Source: Granulicatella sp041433555
GTDB lineage: Bacteria > Bacillota > Bacilli > Lactobacillales > Aerococcaceae
Assembly (NCBI RefSeq): GCF_041433555.1
Contig: NZ_JAPWBR010000008.1
Location: forward strand, 1 to 64,000
Length of the DNA: 64,000 nt
Direction of reading: 5' to 3'
This document shows positions 46,098-54,829 of the stretch, in pieces; within the stretch, counting starts at the first letter, position 1, and every line of letters begins with the position of its first letter. A program made the position numbers and the translations under genes. The notes below the pieces were generated by a model. That model did not search any database. It saw nothing but the letters and a program-made list of their open reading frames with translations, and was not told the DNA's origin.

Positions 46098-47708
46098 TTA
46101 AGCCGTTTGATTTAATTCACTCATTTGAATCGTTTGATTGATATTTTCTTTTAACGCTTCGGGAAGATGGTGCGTTACCCATAAAACGGTCACGCTCTTA
46201 TCTTCTAAGATTGGCTTCAATACCTCAATGGTTGTCTTTTCATCTAAGTTGGAGCTGACTTCATCGAGCAAGAAGACTTTTGGTTGTTTCATCAATCCAC
46301 GTGCAAAGGCAATGCGTTGCAACTGACCGCCGGATAGATTTGAATCGCCATCGCCTAAGACTGTATCTAATCCCATCGGCAAGTTTCTTACGATAGAAGC
46401 AAGTCCCACTTTTTCAAGAGATGCCCAAACCTCTTCATCTGTATACGCTTCAGTGAGCGTTACATTTTCGCGAATGGTTGTCGTGAAGATATGTGGTTTT
46501 TGAGCGATATAGACCATTTGACGATATAACTCATTATAGGATTGTTTCTTCACATCGACTCCAGCAAGCTTCACTTCGCCTAAATACTCCGTTAATTTAG
46601 CAGCGATAATATTTAACAGCGTTGATTTCCCTGTTCCACTTTCGCCAGTAATCGCGTATTTTTGTCCTTCATTAAATCCAAGAGACACATGATTTAAAAT
46701 CACCTTTTCTCCGTAGTTAAATGAAACATCACTCACTTCAATAAGAGTGCGCGGTGCCTCTTCTGGTACTTCCTCTACAAGGGCTGCTGGTTCTAATTGC
46801 TCATATTTGTTAAATAATGAGTCAGCACTCTTAATCGAACCAATCTTTTGACTAATATTTCCGAGCACGTTGAAGATGGTGCTACTTAGTGCCATTGCTG
46901 CTAGAATACTCCCGATACTCACTTCGCCAATATAAGCCAAGTATCCCGTTAAGATGAATACTGAAATTTGGCTAAAGACATTCCCAATACCACCACTAAC
47001 GGCAACTTTGGCCATCGACTTACTAAAATCGCGGTGCGTATCTCCTACTTCAACCGATTTTTCATGAATTTTTGCTTTTAAATACGCTAGCTTCCGAAAG
47101 ACAAATAGGGTATCATATCCACTCAATAAATCCGAAATGGATTTTGCAAATTTTTCATTGGCTTCTGACACTTTGATGGTTTTTTCTGTCAGTTCTGCTG
47201 AGAATAAAGCCGGTAACACGGCCATGATGACAATACAGATAGCTGCTAGTAAAACGATAGACCAATGATACATAAACAACGCTACCGCAGAAATGACCGC
47301 AGAAATAATTCCTCCGATGACTTCAAAGGTTGGATTCATCGCATTCCCTTTAATCTGTTCCAAGTCACTTGTAAACCACGAGATGTACGTTTGACTATTC
47401 TTTTCATAGAAGCGACCATAAGACGTCGCTTCGATAGAATGACTAATACGGTCCCTTAACCATGTCGCTACCTTTTGATTAAAGTAGGCTTGATAGCGAA
47501 TCAACATATATGTAAACAATAGATAAAATGCAAAAATAACAACTAAACAAATAGCCTTATAAAAGAAATTATGAATATCCATGTTCACTAAAGTATCTAA
47601 AGTCTGCGCATTCACGATACTGGATACAAGCTCCGCCCCTGCAATGAGGGTGAGCAACGTAATCATGATGAACACTTCTTTTTTAAATTTCTGAAAAACA
47701 ACCTTCAT
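46098..47708 (-). CDS. ABC exporter, fused membrane and ATP-binding domains
   Basis: 536 aa from the ATG of MKVVFQKFKKEVF. The six-helix exporter domain (about 1-300) is followed by a nucleotide-binding domain with Walker A GESGTGKST, signature LSGGQLQRIAFARGL and Walker B VFLLDEVSSNLD. It resembles the lipid, peptide or drug half-exporters that work as homodimers or with a partner. No partner gene is adjacent and no C39 peptidase is present, so the substrate cannot be told. Confidence 0.85.
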   Translation of the reverse strand: MKVVFQKFKKEVFIMITLLTLIAGAELVSSIVNAQTLDTLVNMDIHNFFYKAICLVVIFAFYLLFTYMLIRYQAYFNQKVATWLRDRISHSIEATSYGRFYEKNSQTYISWFTSDLEQIKGNAMNPTFEVIGGIISAVISAVALFMYHWSIVLLAAICIVIMAVLPALFSAELTEKTIKVSEANEKFAKSISDLLSGYDTLFVFRKLAYLKAKIHEKSVEVGDTHRDFSKSMAKVAVSGGIGNVFSQISVFILTGYLAYIGEVSIGSILAAMALSSTIFNVLGNISQKIGSIKSADSLFNKYEQLEPAALVEEVPEEAPRTLIEVSDVSFNYGEKVILNHVSLGFNEGQKYAITGESGTGKSTLLNIIAAKLTEYLGEVKLAGVDVKKQSYNELYRQMVYIAQKPHIFTTTIRENVTLTEAYTDEEVWASLEKVGLASIVRNLPMGLDTVLGDGDSNLSGGQLQRIAFARGLMKQPKVFLLDEVSSNLDEKTTIEVLKPILEDKSVTVLWVTHHLPEALKENINQTIQMSELNQTA

Positions 47709-47821
47709 ATATACTCGCTCCACTTCAAAATCTGACTATGCTCATAGTGTACCATTGTCTTAATCCAATGTATATAGGACTTTTGGCGGAAAACAAAAGA
47801 ACTTTCCTTTTTTGCATAAAA

Positions 47822-47845
47822 AACCACACCCATTCAGGTGCGGTT
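47822..47845 (-). terminator. Terminator of rlmN
   Basis: AACCACACC (47822-47830) and GGTGCGGTT (47837-47845), one G-T pair, then TTTTTTATG on the minus strand. Confidence 0.85.
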
Positions 47846-47856
47846 CATTTATTTCA

Positions 47857-48972
47857 TTATGCTTTTGTTTTTTCAGCGCGGTCACGTTTCATTTGGCTTG
47901 AACGTAATTGTCCGCAGGCTGCTTCGATATCATGTCCGAATTCTTTACGAACGACACAGTTGATGTGGTTTTTCTTCAACACATCGTAGAAGGCTACTAC
48001 GCGTTCTTTTCCACTACGTTCATATTGGTCATGTTCACGAACTTTGTTATACGGAATTAAGTTGACATATGAAAGACGTTTTTTATCCGCTAGAAGGTCA
48101 GCCAATTGTTGCGCTTGTTCCACCGAATCATTCACGTGATCGAGCATGATGTACTCGAAGGTTACACGACGATTGGTTTTAGCAATGTATTCATTAATGG
48201 CATCCATCACGACTTCGATTGGATATTTACGGTTGATACGCATGATACGAGAACGTGTATCGTTATCTGGCGCATGAAGTGATAATGCAAGGTTGACTTG
48301 TAATCCTTCGTCTGCGAACTCACGAATCTTCGGAGCCAAACCACTTGTAGATACAGTGATATGACGAGCCCCGATTCCAAGCCCTTTATCAGAGTTGACC
48401 ACTTTCAAGAACTTAATCACGTTATCATAGTTATCAAATGGTTCTCCAATCCCCATGACTACGATATGGCTGACACGGTCCCCAGGAGACACTTCGTCTA
48501 ATGTGCGTTGTACGTGCATGACTTGCGCCACGATTTCCCCAGCAACGAGGTCACGTTGTTTTGCGATAATCCCGCTGGCACAGAAAGTACATCCGATATT
48601 ACATCCTACTTGTGTCGTCACACAGATGGATAAGCCGTATTCTTGTGGCATTAATACCGTTTCGATTAAGAGGCCATCTGCTAATTCAAAGAGGAATTTA
48701 CGTGTTCCGTCTGTTGATTGTTGTTTGATACGTTCGTTTAACACTGGGAATGTGAACTCTTCTTGTAATTGTTCAATCAGTGCTTTCGGTAAGTTTGTCA
48801 TTTCTTCAAAACTAGTTACACGTTTGCGATAAAGCCAGTCCCATAATTGACCTGCTCTGAATTTCTTTTCGCCTTTTGCTTCAAACCAAGCTGTTAGCTC
48901 TTCTAGTGGCATGCCGTAAATAATTGGTTTTCCTTCATATTGACGAACCACTCGTCCAATTTTTCTAACCAT
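47857..48972 (-). CDS. rlmN: 23S rRNA (A2503-C2)/tRNA (A37-C2) methyltransferase RlmN
   Basis: 371 aa. The radical-SAM cluster is GCNIGCTFC (Cys124, Cys128, Cys131), and the catalytic cysteine lies in the C-terminal DIEAACGQL. Conserved GIGEPFDNYDNV and SLHAPDNDTRSRIMRINRKYP fit RlmN rather than Cfr, which would have a shorter N-terminus. GAGG precedes the ATG. It follows the asparaginase gene by 15 bases, so the two may share a transcript. Confidence 0.95.
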   Translation of the reverse strand: MVRKIGRVVRQYEGKPIIYGMPLEELTAWFEAKGEKKFRAGQLWDWLYRKRVTSFEEMTNLPKALIEQLQEEFTFPVLNERIKQQSTDGTRKFLFELADGLLIETVLMPQEYGLSICVTTQVGCNIGCTFCASGIIAKQRDLVAGEIVAQVMHVQRTLDEVSPGDRVSHIVVMGIGEPFDNYDNVIKFLKVVNSDKGLGIGARHITVSTSGLAPKIREFADEGLQVNLALSLHAPDNDTRSRIMRINRKYPIEVVMDAINEYIAKTNRRVTFEYIMLDHVNDSVEQAQQLADLLADKKRLSYVNLIPYNKVREHDQYERSGKERVVAFYDVLKKNHINCVVRKEFGHDIEAACGQLRSSQMKRDRAEKTKA

Positions 48973-48987
48973 ATCTATTCCTCTTTC

Positions 48988-49956
48988 CTATACTTGAAAT
49001 GCTCTAATGATTGTTTCTCTGTTTGCATGAGCGCTTAATAACACCGATAATTTCACACGAGCCTTTTGTCCGCTAAGCCCTGTTGTGAAAATCACTCCTG
49101 CTTCATGAAGCTGTTTGCCTCCGCCAAGATAATTATAGACGTCATACGTTACACCGTTAAATGCGCGGGATACCAGAACGACTGGAATCCCTTTATCTAA
49201 GCAACGTTGCAATCCAGGAAGTGCCATTGGAGGAAGATTTCCTGCCCCAAGAGCTTCGATGACTACTCCATTGGCATCTGAATCGGCAATGGCATCAAAT
49301 AACATGGAATCCATTCCAGCATATGCTTTTAATAAGTATACCTTATCCAAGAGTTCTTTAATTGGATAATATTCATGATGTAAGAATTTTTGGAAGTAAA
49401 TGACTTCACTCTTTGATACTAATCCAAGCGGTCCAAAGGTTGGTGTTTGGAAAGTCGCAACGTTTGTAGTATGTGTCTTTGTCACATATGTTGCCGCATG
49501 AACTTCATCATTCATCACGACAAGAACGCCTTTATCCACACTCTCTGGACTCGTTACCGTAATAATGGCACTGCGTAAGTTCGCTAACCCGTCCGCTCCG
49601 ATTTCATTGCTGGAACGCATCGCTCCCGTTAAAACGATTGGGAATGTTCCATCTGTTGTTAACTCTAAAAAATACGCCGTCTCTTCTAATGTATCGGTTC
49701 CGTGAGTCACCACCGCTCCGTCAAAGCCTTCCTGTTGCGCTTGAACGATTCGCTTTTGAACTTCCCACATTTTTTCCTCTGTCATATGTGGAGACGGAAG
49801 ATTAAATAGATCCTCTACGACGACACTTGCGATTGGGGCAAAAATGGTGTCGGAGTTGGTTAATGGGTTTGTGCTTGTTGGGGTTACGTTACCGGTTGAG
49901 CGGTCTTCACTCATGGCAATCGTACCACCGGTGTTTATGACGATAATTTTCTTCAT
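48988..49956 (-). CDS. Asparaginase
   Basis: 322 aa from the ATG that gives MKKIIVINTGGTIAMSEDRS. The frame runs 49 codons further upstream, but that part crosses the end of structured repeat C and lacks family sequence, so it is not taken. Motif 1 is INTGGTIA (catalytic Thr) and motif 2 is VVTHGTDTLEETAYFLEL. It hydrolyses asparagine to aspartate and ammonia. No signal peptide, so cytoplasmic (type I-like). An ATG at 49977 is a possible alternative start. Confidence 0.9.
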   Translation of the reverse strand: MKKIIVINTGGTIAMSEDRSTGNVTPTSTNPLTNSDTIFAPIASVVVEDLFNLPSPHMTEEKMWEVQKRIVQAQQEGFDGAVVTHGTDTLEETAYFLELTTDGTFPIVLTGAMRSSNEIGADGLANLRSAIITVTSPESVDKGVLVVMNDEVHAATYVTKTHTTNVATFQTPTFGPLGLVSKSEVIYFQKFLHHEYYPIKELLDKVYLLKAYAGMDSMLFDAIADSDANGVVIEALGAGNLPPMALPGLQRCLDKGIPVVLVSRAFNGVTYDVYNYLGGGKQLHEAGVIFTTGLSGQKARVKLSVLLSAHANRETIIRAFQV

Positions 49957-50039
49957 GGCGCTACTACTTTCTTTCATTTTCTCTTTACATAGGATACCAC
50001 AAAACAGCAAAAAGTGCCGAAGTATTTGTAAGTAAATAC

Positions 50040-50373
50040 GCACAAAAAAGATGATACCTTCGAATCCTTGCGGATTATTTTTATAATCGCTGTTACAGGG
50101 CACCGGTGCAAGCCTCGGTCTTGCACCTTCGAAGCTTCAAACGCGAAGTACGGAACAAGTCCCTACTTCGCCTAAGCACAGTGGTTGAATGGGATGAGCT
50201 TCGCTATGTCTAGCTTGCTCATCCCTATTCAACTTTGTGGGGGAAAGAAAACGAAATCCCCTAAATACATTAATGTATTTAAGAGATTTCTGTCTTTCTC
50301 CCTCTTCTCCGATGCGATTTCCTGTTACTGCGATTATAAAATCAGCAACTTTCTTCGGTATCACTTTTTGTGC
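50040..50373. repeat. Large intergenic structured repeat, copy C (extended)
   Basis: Outer arms start GCACAAAAA (50040) and end TTTTTGTGC (50365-50373). They share blocks GATGATACC, TTCG, GGATT, TTTATAATCGC and TGTTACAGG with their complements. Inside: GCACCGG, GGTGCAAG/CTTGCACC, GAAGCTTCAAA, GCGAAGTA/TACTTCGC. A copy-specific pair of large hairpins follows (GTTGAAT-GGATGAGC and GGGGAAAGA-AAATACAT), then CCGATGCG. The most elaborate of the copies. Confidence 0.8.
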
Positions 50374-50700
50374 ATTTTATTCAAATCCCTTATAAAAAAA
50401 TGAAAAAAAGTGTTGTGCCACTCAGTTTGAAGGAATCTTGCTGGGTGATATAAAGTGCATCCCATAGGAGTTTCTGAGGTTTTTTGGCAACTTAAAGTTG
50501 GGTGTGACTGAAAAAAATTTTTTTGATTTTTTCTCGGATTTTTACTACTATCTTCCGAAATTGTGCAATGCTTCTAAAACTAGGTTGTTGAACAAACCGC
50601 TAAAAACCGCATCATTTCAACGTTTATATTTTACTTTTAATTTTAAAATTTGAAATGTAACATATATGCTACATTTTTATTTTTTGCATCTTCAACAAAA
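50374..50700. other. AT-rich intergenic stretch between repeat C and mvaS
   Basis: About 330 bases. I see no gene, conserved motif or strong hairpin beyond A/T runs. A GGGTGATATAAAGTGC segment and TTTTTTTGATTTTTT are the only notable strings. Confidence 0.4.
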
Positions 50701-50701
50701 A

Positions 50702-50730
50702 AAACCGCAGCCTTACACGGGCTACGGTTT
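50702..50730 (-). terminator. Terminator of mvaS
   Basis: AAACCGCAGCC (50702-50712) and GGCTACGGTTT (50720-50730) with one mismatch; T-run on the minus strand. Confidence 0.88.
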
Positions 50731-50735
50731 GCGTC

Positions 50736-51896
50736 TTATTTAATTGTGTATTGACGTTGGTGGTCAACAACGGCTGTTAATGTAATCGGGCTGTTGTCTT
50801 CGCGTGTGAAAGTTTGTTCACCGCTTGCGTCCACCACTTCTGTGAAGATTTCTTCGTATTCTTCTACTGTCAACATTTTGCGATTTTCTAGTAACGCTTT
50901 ATGTTCTGCGATATGCAATTGGTTTTCGAAGCCTTCGACTAATTCTCCGGCGAAGAATTCCCCAACGGCTCCTGATCCATAGCTGAAGAATCCGATGCGG
51001 TCTCCGGCTACTAAAACAGAACTGTTATCTAATAATGAGATGAAGCTTAAGAATAATGAACCTGTGTAGATGTTTCCAACTTGGCGGTTATACACGGCTG
51101 CTTCTTGGTAACGCGCCGTAAAGCGTTCTTGTTCCTCTTCGCTCATTTCTTCTAAGAATGGCTTGAAGGCTTTCATCCCCATTTTTGTATATGGTAAATG
51201 GAAGCAAATCGCGTCAAAGTCTGAGAATTGCGCATTTGTTTTTGCTTGATAGTCGTTCCATACTTCTGCAAAGAAACGGATGTATTGCTCGTTTGAGAAT
51301 TTTCCATCTACCATTGGATACGCTGCATAGTTTGGTCTCCAGAAGTCCATCACGTCATCTGTGAATAAGCTTGTTTCGTTATCTAAAACGAGTAAACGTG
51401 GGTCACTAGAAACAACCATTGCGACTGCTCCGGCACCTTGTGTTGGCTCCCCGCCAGAGTTTAATCCGTATTTAGCAATGTCGCTTGCGATAACTAGTAC
51501 TCTTGAAGTTGGATTTAAGGCAATATGCCCTTTAGCTAATTGTAAGGCAGCTGTTGCCCCGTAGCAGGCATGTTTTAATTCTACACTACGAACACGGTTT
51601 GATAATCCAAGCATGCGTTGCATATAAACCGCAGCTGATTTCGATTGATCGATTCCTGTTTCTGTCCCAAATAAAATCATATCAATATCTTCACGGTCTT
51701 TATCATCAATGATTGATAACGCAGCATTTGCGGCTAAAGTCACGATATCTTGCGTCACTGGTGCTACTGCCATTGTAGACTGGCCAATTCCAATCGTGTA
51801 CTTAGCTGGCTCTACTCCACGCGCGGCTGCTAATGCTTCCATATCTAATGCAGTCGGTGGTACGAAGAAGCCAATCTTATCTATCCCTATATTCAT
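50736..51896 (-). CDS. mvaS: Hydroxymethylglutaryl-CoA synthase
   Basis: 386 aa. Catalytic Cys111 lies in VELKHACYGATAAL. The general base and histidine regions (LFGTETGIDQSKSAAVY, FHLPYTKMGMKAF) are in place, and the GIDKIGFFVPPTALDMEALA start is typical of bacterial MvaS. It condenses acetyl-CoA with acetoacetyl-CoA in the mevalonate route to isoprenoids, using the product of the divergent thiolase. HMG-CoA reductase is not in the window. Confidence 0.95.
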   Translation of the reverse strand: MNIGIDKIGFFVPPTALDMEALAAARGVEPAKYTIGIGQSTMAVAPVTQDIVTLAANAALSIIDDKDREDIDMILFGTETGIDQSKSAAVYMQRMLGLSNRVRSVELKHACYGATAALQLAKGHIALNPTSRVLVIASDIAKYGLNSGGEPTQGAGAVAMVVSSDPRLLVLDNETSLFTDDVMDFWRPNYAAYPMVDGKFSNEQYIRFFAEVWNDYQAKTNAQFSDFDAICFHLPYTKMGMKAFKPFLEEMSEEEQERFTARYQEAAVYNRQVGNIYTGSLFLSFISLLDNSSVLVAGDRIGFFSYGSGAVGEFFAGELVEGFENQLHIAEHKALLENRKMLTVEEYEEIFTEVVDASGEQTFTREDNSPITLTAVVDHQRQYTIK

Positions 51897-52132
51897 TGTT
51901 TTATTGTTCTCCTTTACGAATAAAGCTCTCCAAACACAAATAGAGCTTCCTGTTCTTTCTTAGCACACACTATAGTAGCAAAAATTCGCCGTTAGGACAA
52001 TTGAATTCACCAAATGTTAGGGAATTTAAACAATTCTTTACTAATTATTTGTACTAAATTGATAGGTTTCTTATGCAAAATCTTATAAAATAGAAACGAA
52101 ATAGGAAATATAGACTGGAAAGGAATGAAAAT

Positions 52133-53323
52133 ATGAACGGAAATGATATCGTCATCGTGAGTGCCACACGTACTGCGATTGGTAAATTTGGCGGGCAATT
52201 TGCTACCACTTCTGCTATCGAATTAGGAACAACGGTCGCAAAAGCTGCCATCCAAAAAGCGAATCTTTCACCTGAACAAATTGATACAGTCATCTTTGGA
52301 AATGTCTTACAAGCAGGCCTTGGACAAAATCCAGCTCGTCAAGTCGGACTTGGAGCTGGACTGAATCATGCAAGTACTGCCGTAACAATTAATGAAGTCT
52401 GTGGCTCTGGACTAAAAGCCATTATTTCAGCCGCACAAGTCCTTCGACTAGGAGACGCCAAAATCGTTTTAGCCGGCGGTATGGAAAATATGAGCCTTGC
52501 ACCGCATTTATTACAACAACGCTTTGCTCCAAAAAATGGCCCTGTGACATTAGTCGACTCTTTATTTAATGATGGATTAACGGACGCCTACTCACAAGAC
52601 GCGATGGGAATTACCGCTGAAAATATCGTTGAAAAATACGGATTTACACGCGAAGAACAAGACGCTTTCGCTGTGGCTTCGCAACAAAAAGCCGCTAAAG
52701 CACAAGAAGAAGGACGTTTCGCTAGCGAAATCACTCCCGTAGCAGTCTTCAATCGCAAAACAAAATCCGACGACTTAAAAGTAACGGACGAATTCATCCG
52801 TCCAAACACGAATCTTGAGAGTCTTGCTGGTCTCAAACCTTCCTTCAAAAAAGACGGAACAGTAACAGCCGGAAACGCCTCTGGAATTAACGATGGTGCC
52901 GCTTGTGTCATCATGACAACACGTGAATACGCAACAGAGCTTGGCCTTCCAATTCTTGCAACCTTGAAAGGCTATGCCGAAGCTGGTGTCGATCCTTCGA
53001 TTATGGGAATCGGTCCTGTCCCTGCCATTCAAAAATTAGTGGCGCGTACACGAATTCCGCTTGAAAAAGTGGATGTCTTTGAACTGAACGAGGCATTCGC
53101 CGCACAAAGCATGGCGGTCATCAAAGACTTGAAGATTCCAACTGAAAAAGTAAATCCATTTGGTGGTGCCATTGCGCTAGGCCATCCAATCGGTGCTTCT
53201 GGTACTCGTATTGTGGTCACACTGATCAATGCTCTCGACCAACTCGACGGTAAAATCGGTGTCGCTTCCCTCTGTGTAGGCGGCGGTATGGGTGTTGCCA
53301 TCGCGATTGAACGCGAACAATAG
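52133..53323 (+). CDS. Acetyl-CoA acetyltransferase (thiolase)
   Basis: 396 aa, normal biosynthetic thiolase length. Active-site Cys90 lies in NEVCGSGLKAI, with the GHPIGASGTR histidine and the C-terminal ASLCVGGGMG cysteine. GGAAAGGA precedes the ATG. It makes acetoacetyl-CoA for MvaS, encoded divergently 236 bases away. In many Lactobacillales the thiolase is the N-terminal half of a fused MvaE; here it is a separate protein with no reductase domain. Confidence 0.95.
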   Translation: MNGNDIVIVSATRTAIGKFGGQFATTSAIELGTTVAKAAIQKANLSPEQIDTVIFGNVLQAGLGQNPARQVGLGAGLNHASTAVTINEVCGSGLKAIISAAQVLRLGDAKIVLAGGMENMSLAPHLLQQRFAPKNGPVTLVDSLFNDGLTDAYSQDAMGITAENIVEKYGFTREEQDAFAVASQQKAAKAQEEGRFASEITPVAVFNRKTKSDDLKVTDEFIRPNTNLESLAGLKPSFKKDGTVTAGNASGINDGAACVIMTTREYATELGLPILATLKGYAEAGVDPSIMGIGPVPAIQKLVARTRIPLEKVDVFELNEAFAAQSMAVIKDLKIPTEKVNPFGGAIALGHPIGASGTRIVVTLINALDQLDGKIGVASLCVGGGMGVAIAIEREQ

Positions 53324-53342
53324 TATAAATAATAAGAGTTGC

Positions 53343-53370
53343 CCAAAATTCACTTATAAGTGAATTTTGG
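53343..53370. terminator. Perfect 28-bp palindrome, bidirectional terminator
   Basis: CCAAAATTCACTTA directly abuts its complement TAAGTGAATTTTGG. It lies between converging genes (thiolase stop 53323, hydrolase stop 53383) with a CTCTTTTTATTG tail on the plus side. It is related to the palindrome at 61443-61470. Confidence 0.85.
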
Positions 53371-53382
53371 ACAACTCTCTTT

Positions 53383-54669
53383 TTATTGCTCTTCGTGTTT
53401 CTTTTGTTCGTGGCGCTGTTGATAGTACGCGCGAATCTCTTCGTTTTCCTCAGTAGCACGATAATGGACCTCAAAGCCATTCTTCTTCCAACTTAAAGTC
53501 GTCATGAGTTCATCCCATGTTGGCAATTTCACCTCAGGCAATTCAAACGGCACCATCTCAGACATATCTAACGAGTCTTTCCAAACTTCAAAGCGAGTCG
53601 AAACGAGTAATAGCGCAATACGTGTTAACAATTCACGTTTTTCTTCGTCCATATCCCCTGCTGCCTTCAAGAACTCTTGCACATAATGCATAAACTGTCC
53701 GTATAAATCATTCACCGTATCGATTCCAACAGAAAATAGTAGTTCAAAGAACACATTCCAGAACAATTCCAGTTCTTCATCGCTCACCGATTCCGTCCAT
53801 TTCTTGAACGTTTGGTCATTCAACTGACTATTTTTGGTTAATTTTTCCATCTTAATAAATTGACCGTCTTCAATCTCCCATGTCATGGCGCTATGTTGCA
53901 TCGCACCGGTGGCATTACTTTTGACAATGACATACGGCACTTCGGATTCTAGCATTAATCCAACAAGTGAATCTTGTGGAATATAACGCATCGCTAATGG
54001 CACTATATTTTGATATCCTTTTGTTTCAAGTACAGAACGGTACAATCCAGGAGAATCAAAGCAGAAAATATCGACAATGCGCAGTTGCACGTCTTCCTCC
54101 TGAGTAGCCGCAGCATAAATGGCTAAGTTACCACCCTTTGAATGTCCCGAAACCATTAAGTCCCCATCAAATAGACTGGCTTGTTTGGCTAAATACTCCT
54201 TGGCATCCGTCTGAGCCGCAACAAGTGGTGAATACGTCATTAGGAAGTCTTCCTTCCAGCCAATCAGCGTTTCATCCGTCCCTCTAAACACAACAAGTCT
54301 GACACTAGGTTCTACTTCCACCGTGACAGCTGCGAATTGTTTTGTTGTATCTTTATCCCAAACGCTTACCACACCGAAGAATTTCAACGATTGGAAACGA
54401 GGTGCATCCGCAATCACTTGCGATACTTCATGTCGCTCCTGCGTTATCATCATTGGATTCTCATCGAATAATTCTTGTTTATGTTCCTGCATATACTCGG
54501 CGATTTCTTTCACTGTGACAAAATTCTCACCATTTTCATCGCTTGGAACAACTTTTTCAAGTGGTAAATACTCTAATTCCGTTAAAACTAATGCGTCGAT
54601 TTCAGAAAAGGCTCTTTCTTCAAACGAAACGTGCCCAAACTCTTTAATATAATCCAACATGTTTTTCAT
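53383..54669 (-). CDS. Mbeg1-like / DUF2974 alpha-beta hydrolase
   Basis: 428 aa from the ATG at 54669, which has GGAGG upstream; 11 extra in-frame codons upstream are leader. The N-terminus (about 1-110) has the DUF2974 pattern (MLDYIKEFGHVSFEERAFSEIDALVLTELEYLPL). A lipase-like core carries the nucleophile elbow GHSKGGNLAIYAA and VVFRGTDETLIGWKEDF. The C-terminal helical part is less conserved. No signal peptide, so cytoplasmic. Substrate unknown. Confidence 0.85.
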   Translation of the reverse strand: MKNMLDYIKEFGHVSFEERAFSEIDALVLTELEYLPLEKVVPSDENGENFVTVKEIAEYMQEHKQELFDENPMMITQERHEVSQVIADAPRFQSLKFFGVVSVWDKDTTKQFAAVTVEVEPSVRLVVFRGTDETLIGWKEDFLMTYSPLVAAQTDAKEYLAKQASLFDGDLMVSGHSKGGNLAIYAAATQEEDVQLRIVDIFCFDSPGLYRSVLETKGYQNIVPLAMRYIPQDSLVGLMLESEVPYVIVKSNATGAMQHSAMTWEIEDGQFIKMEKLTKNSQLNDQTFKKWTESVSDEELELFWNVFFELLFSVGIDTVNDLYGQFMHYVQEFLKAAGDMDEEKRELLTRIALLLVSTRFEVWKDSLDMSEMVPFELPEVKLPTWDELMTTLSWKKNGFEVHYRATEENEEIRAYYQQRHEQKKHEEQ

Positions 54670-54829
54670 ACGAAAATCCTCCATTATTTTGAGTGAGTCC
54701 ATTACTATTCTACTCTGTCATTATGGCACTTGCAACTCTTTTTCCTGTGGGGCAAAAAGCCGTCATTTTCTATAGAATTCGCCCTTTTTTCGTGCTATAC
54801 TACTGAAATGAAATTAAGGGGGTTGTTGT

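Noticed and set aside
49957..50103. N-terminal extension of the asparaginase frame
   Set aside because: The extra 49 codons run into structured repeat C, have no family similarity and no ribosome-binding site; the family start MKKIIVINTGGT is at 49956.
50137..50364. 75-aa minus-strand frame
   Set aside because: Entirely inside repeat copy C; a by-product of the hairpin sequences.
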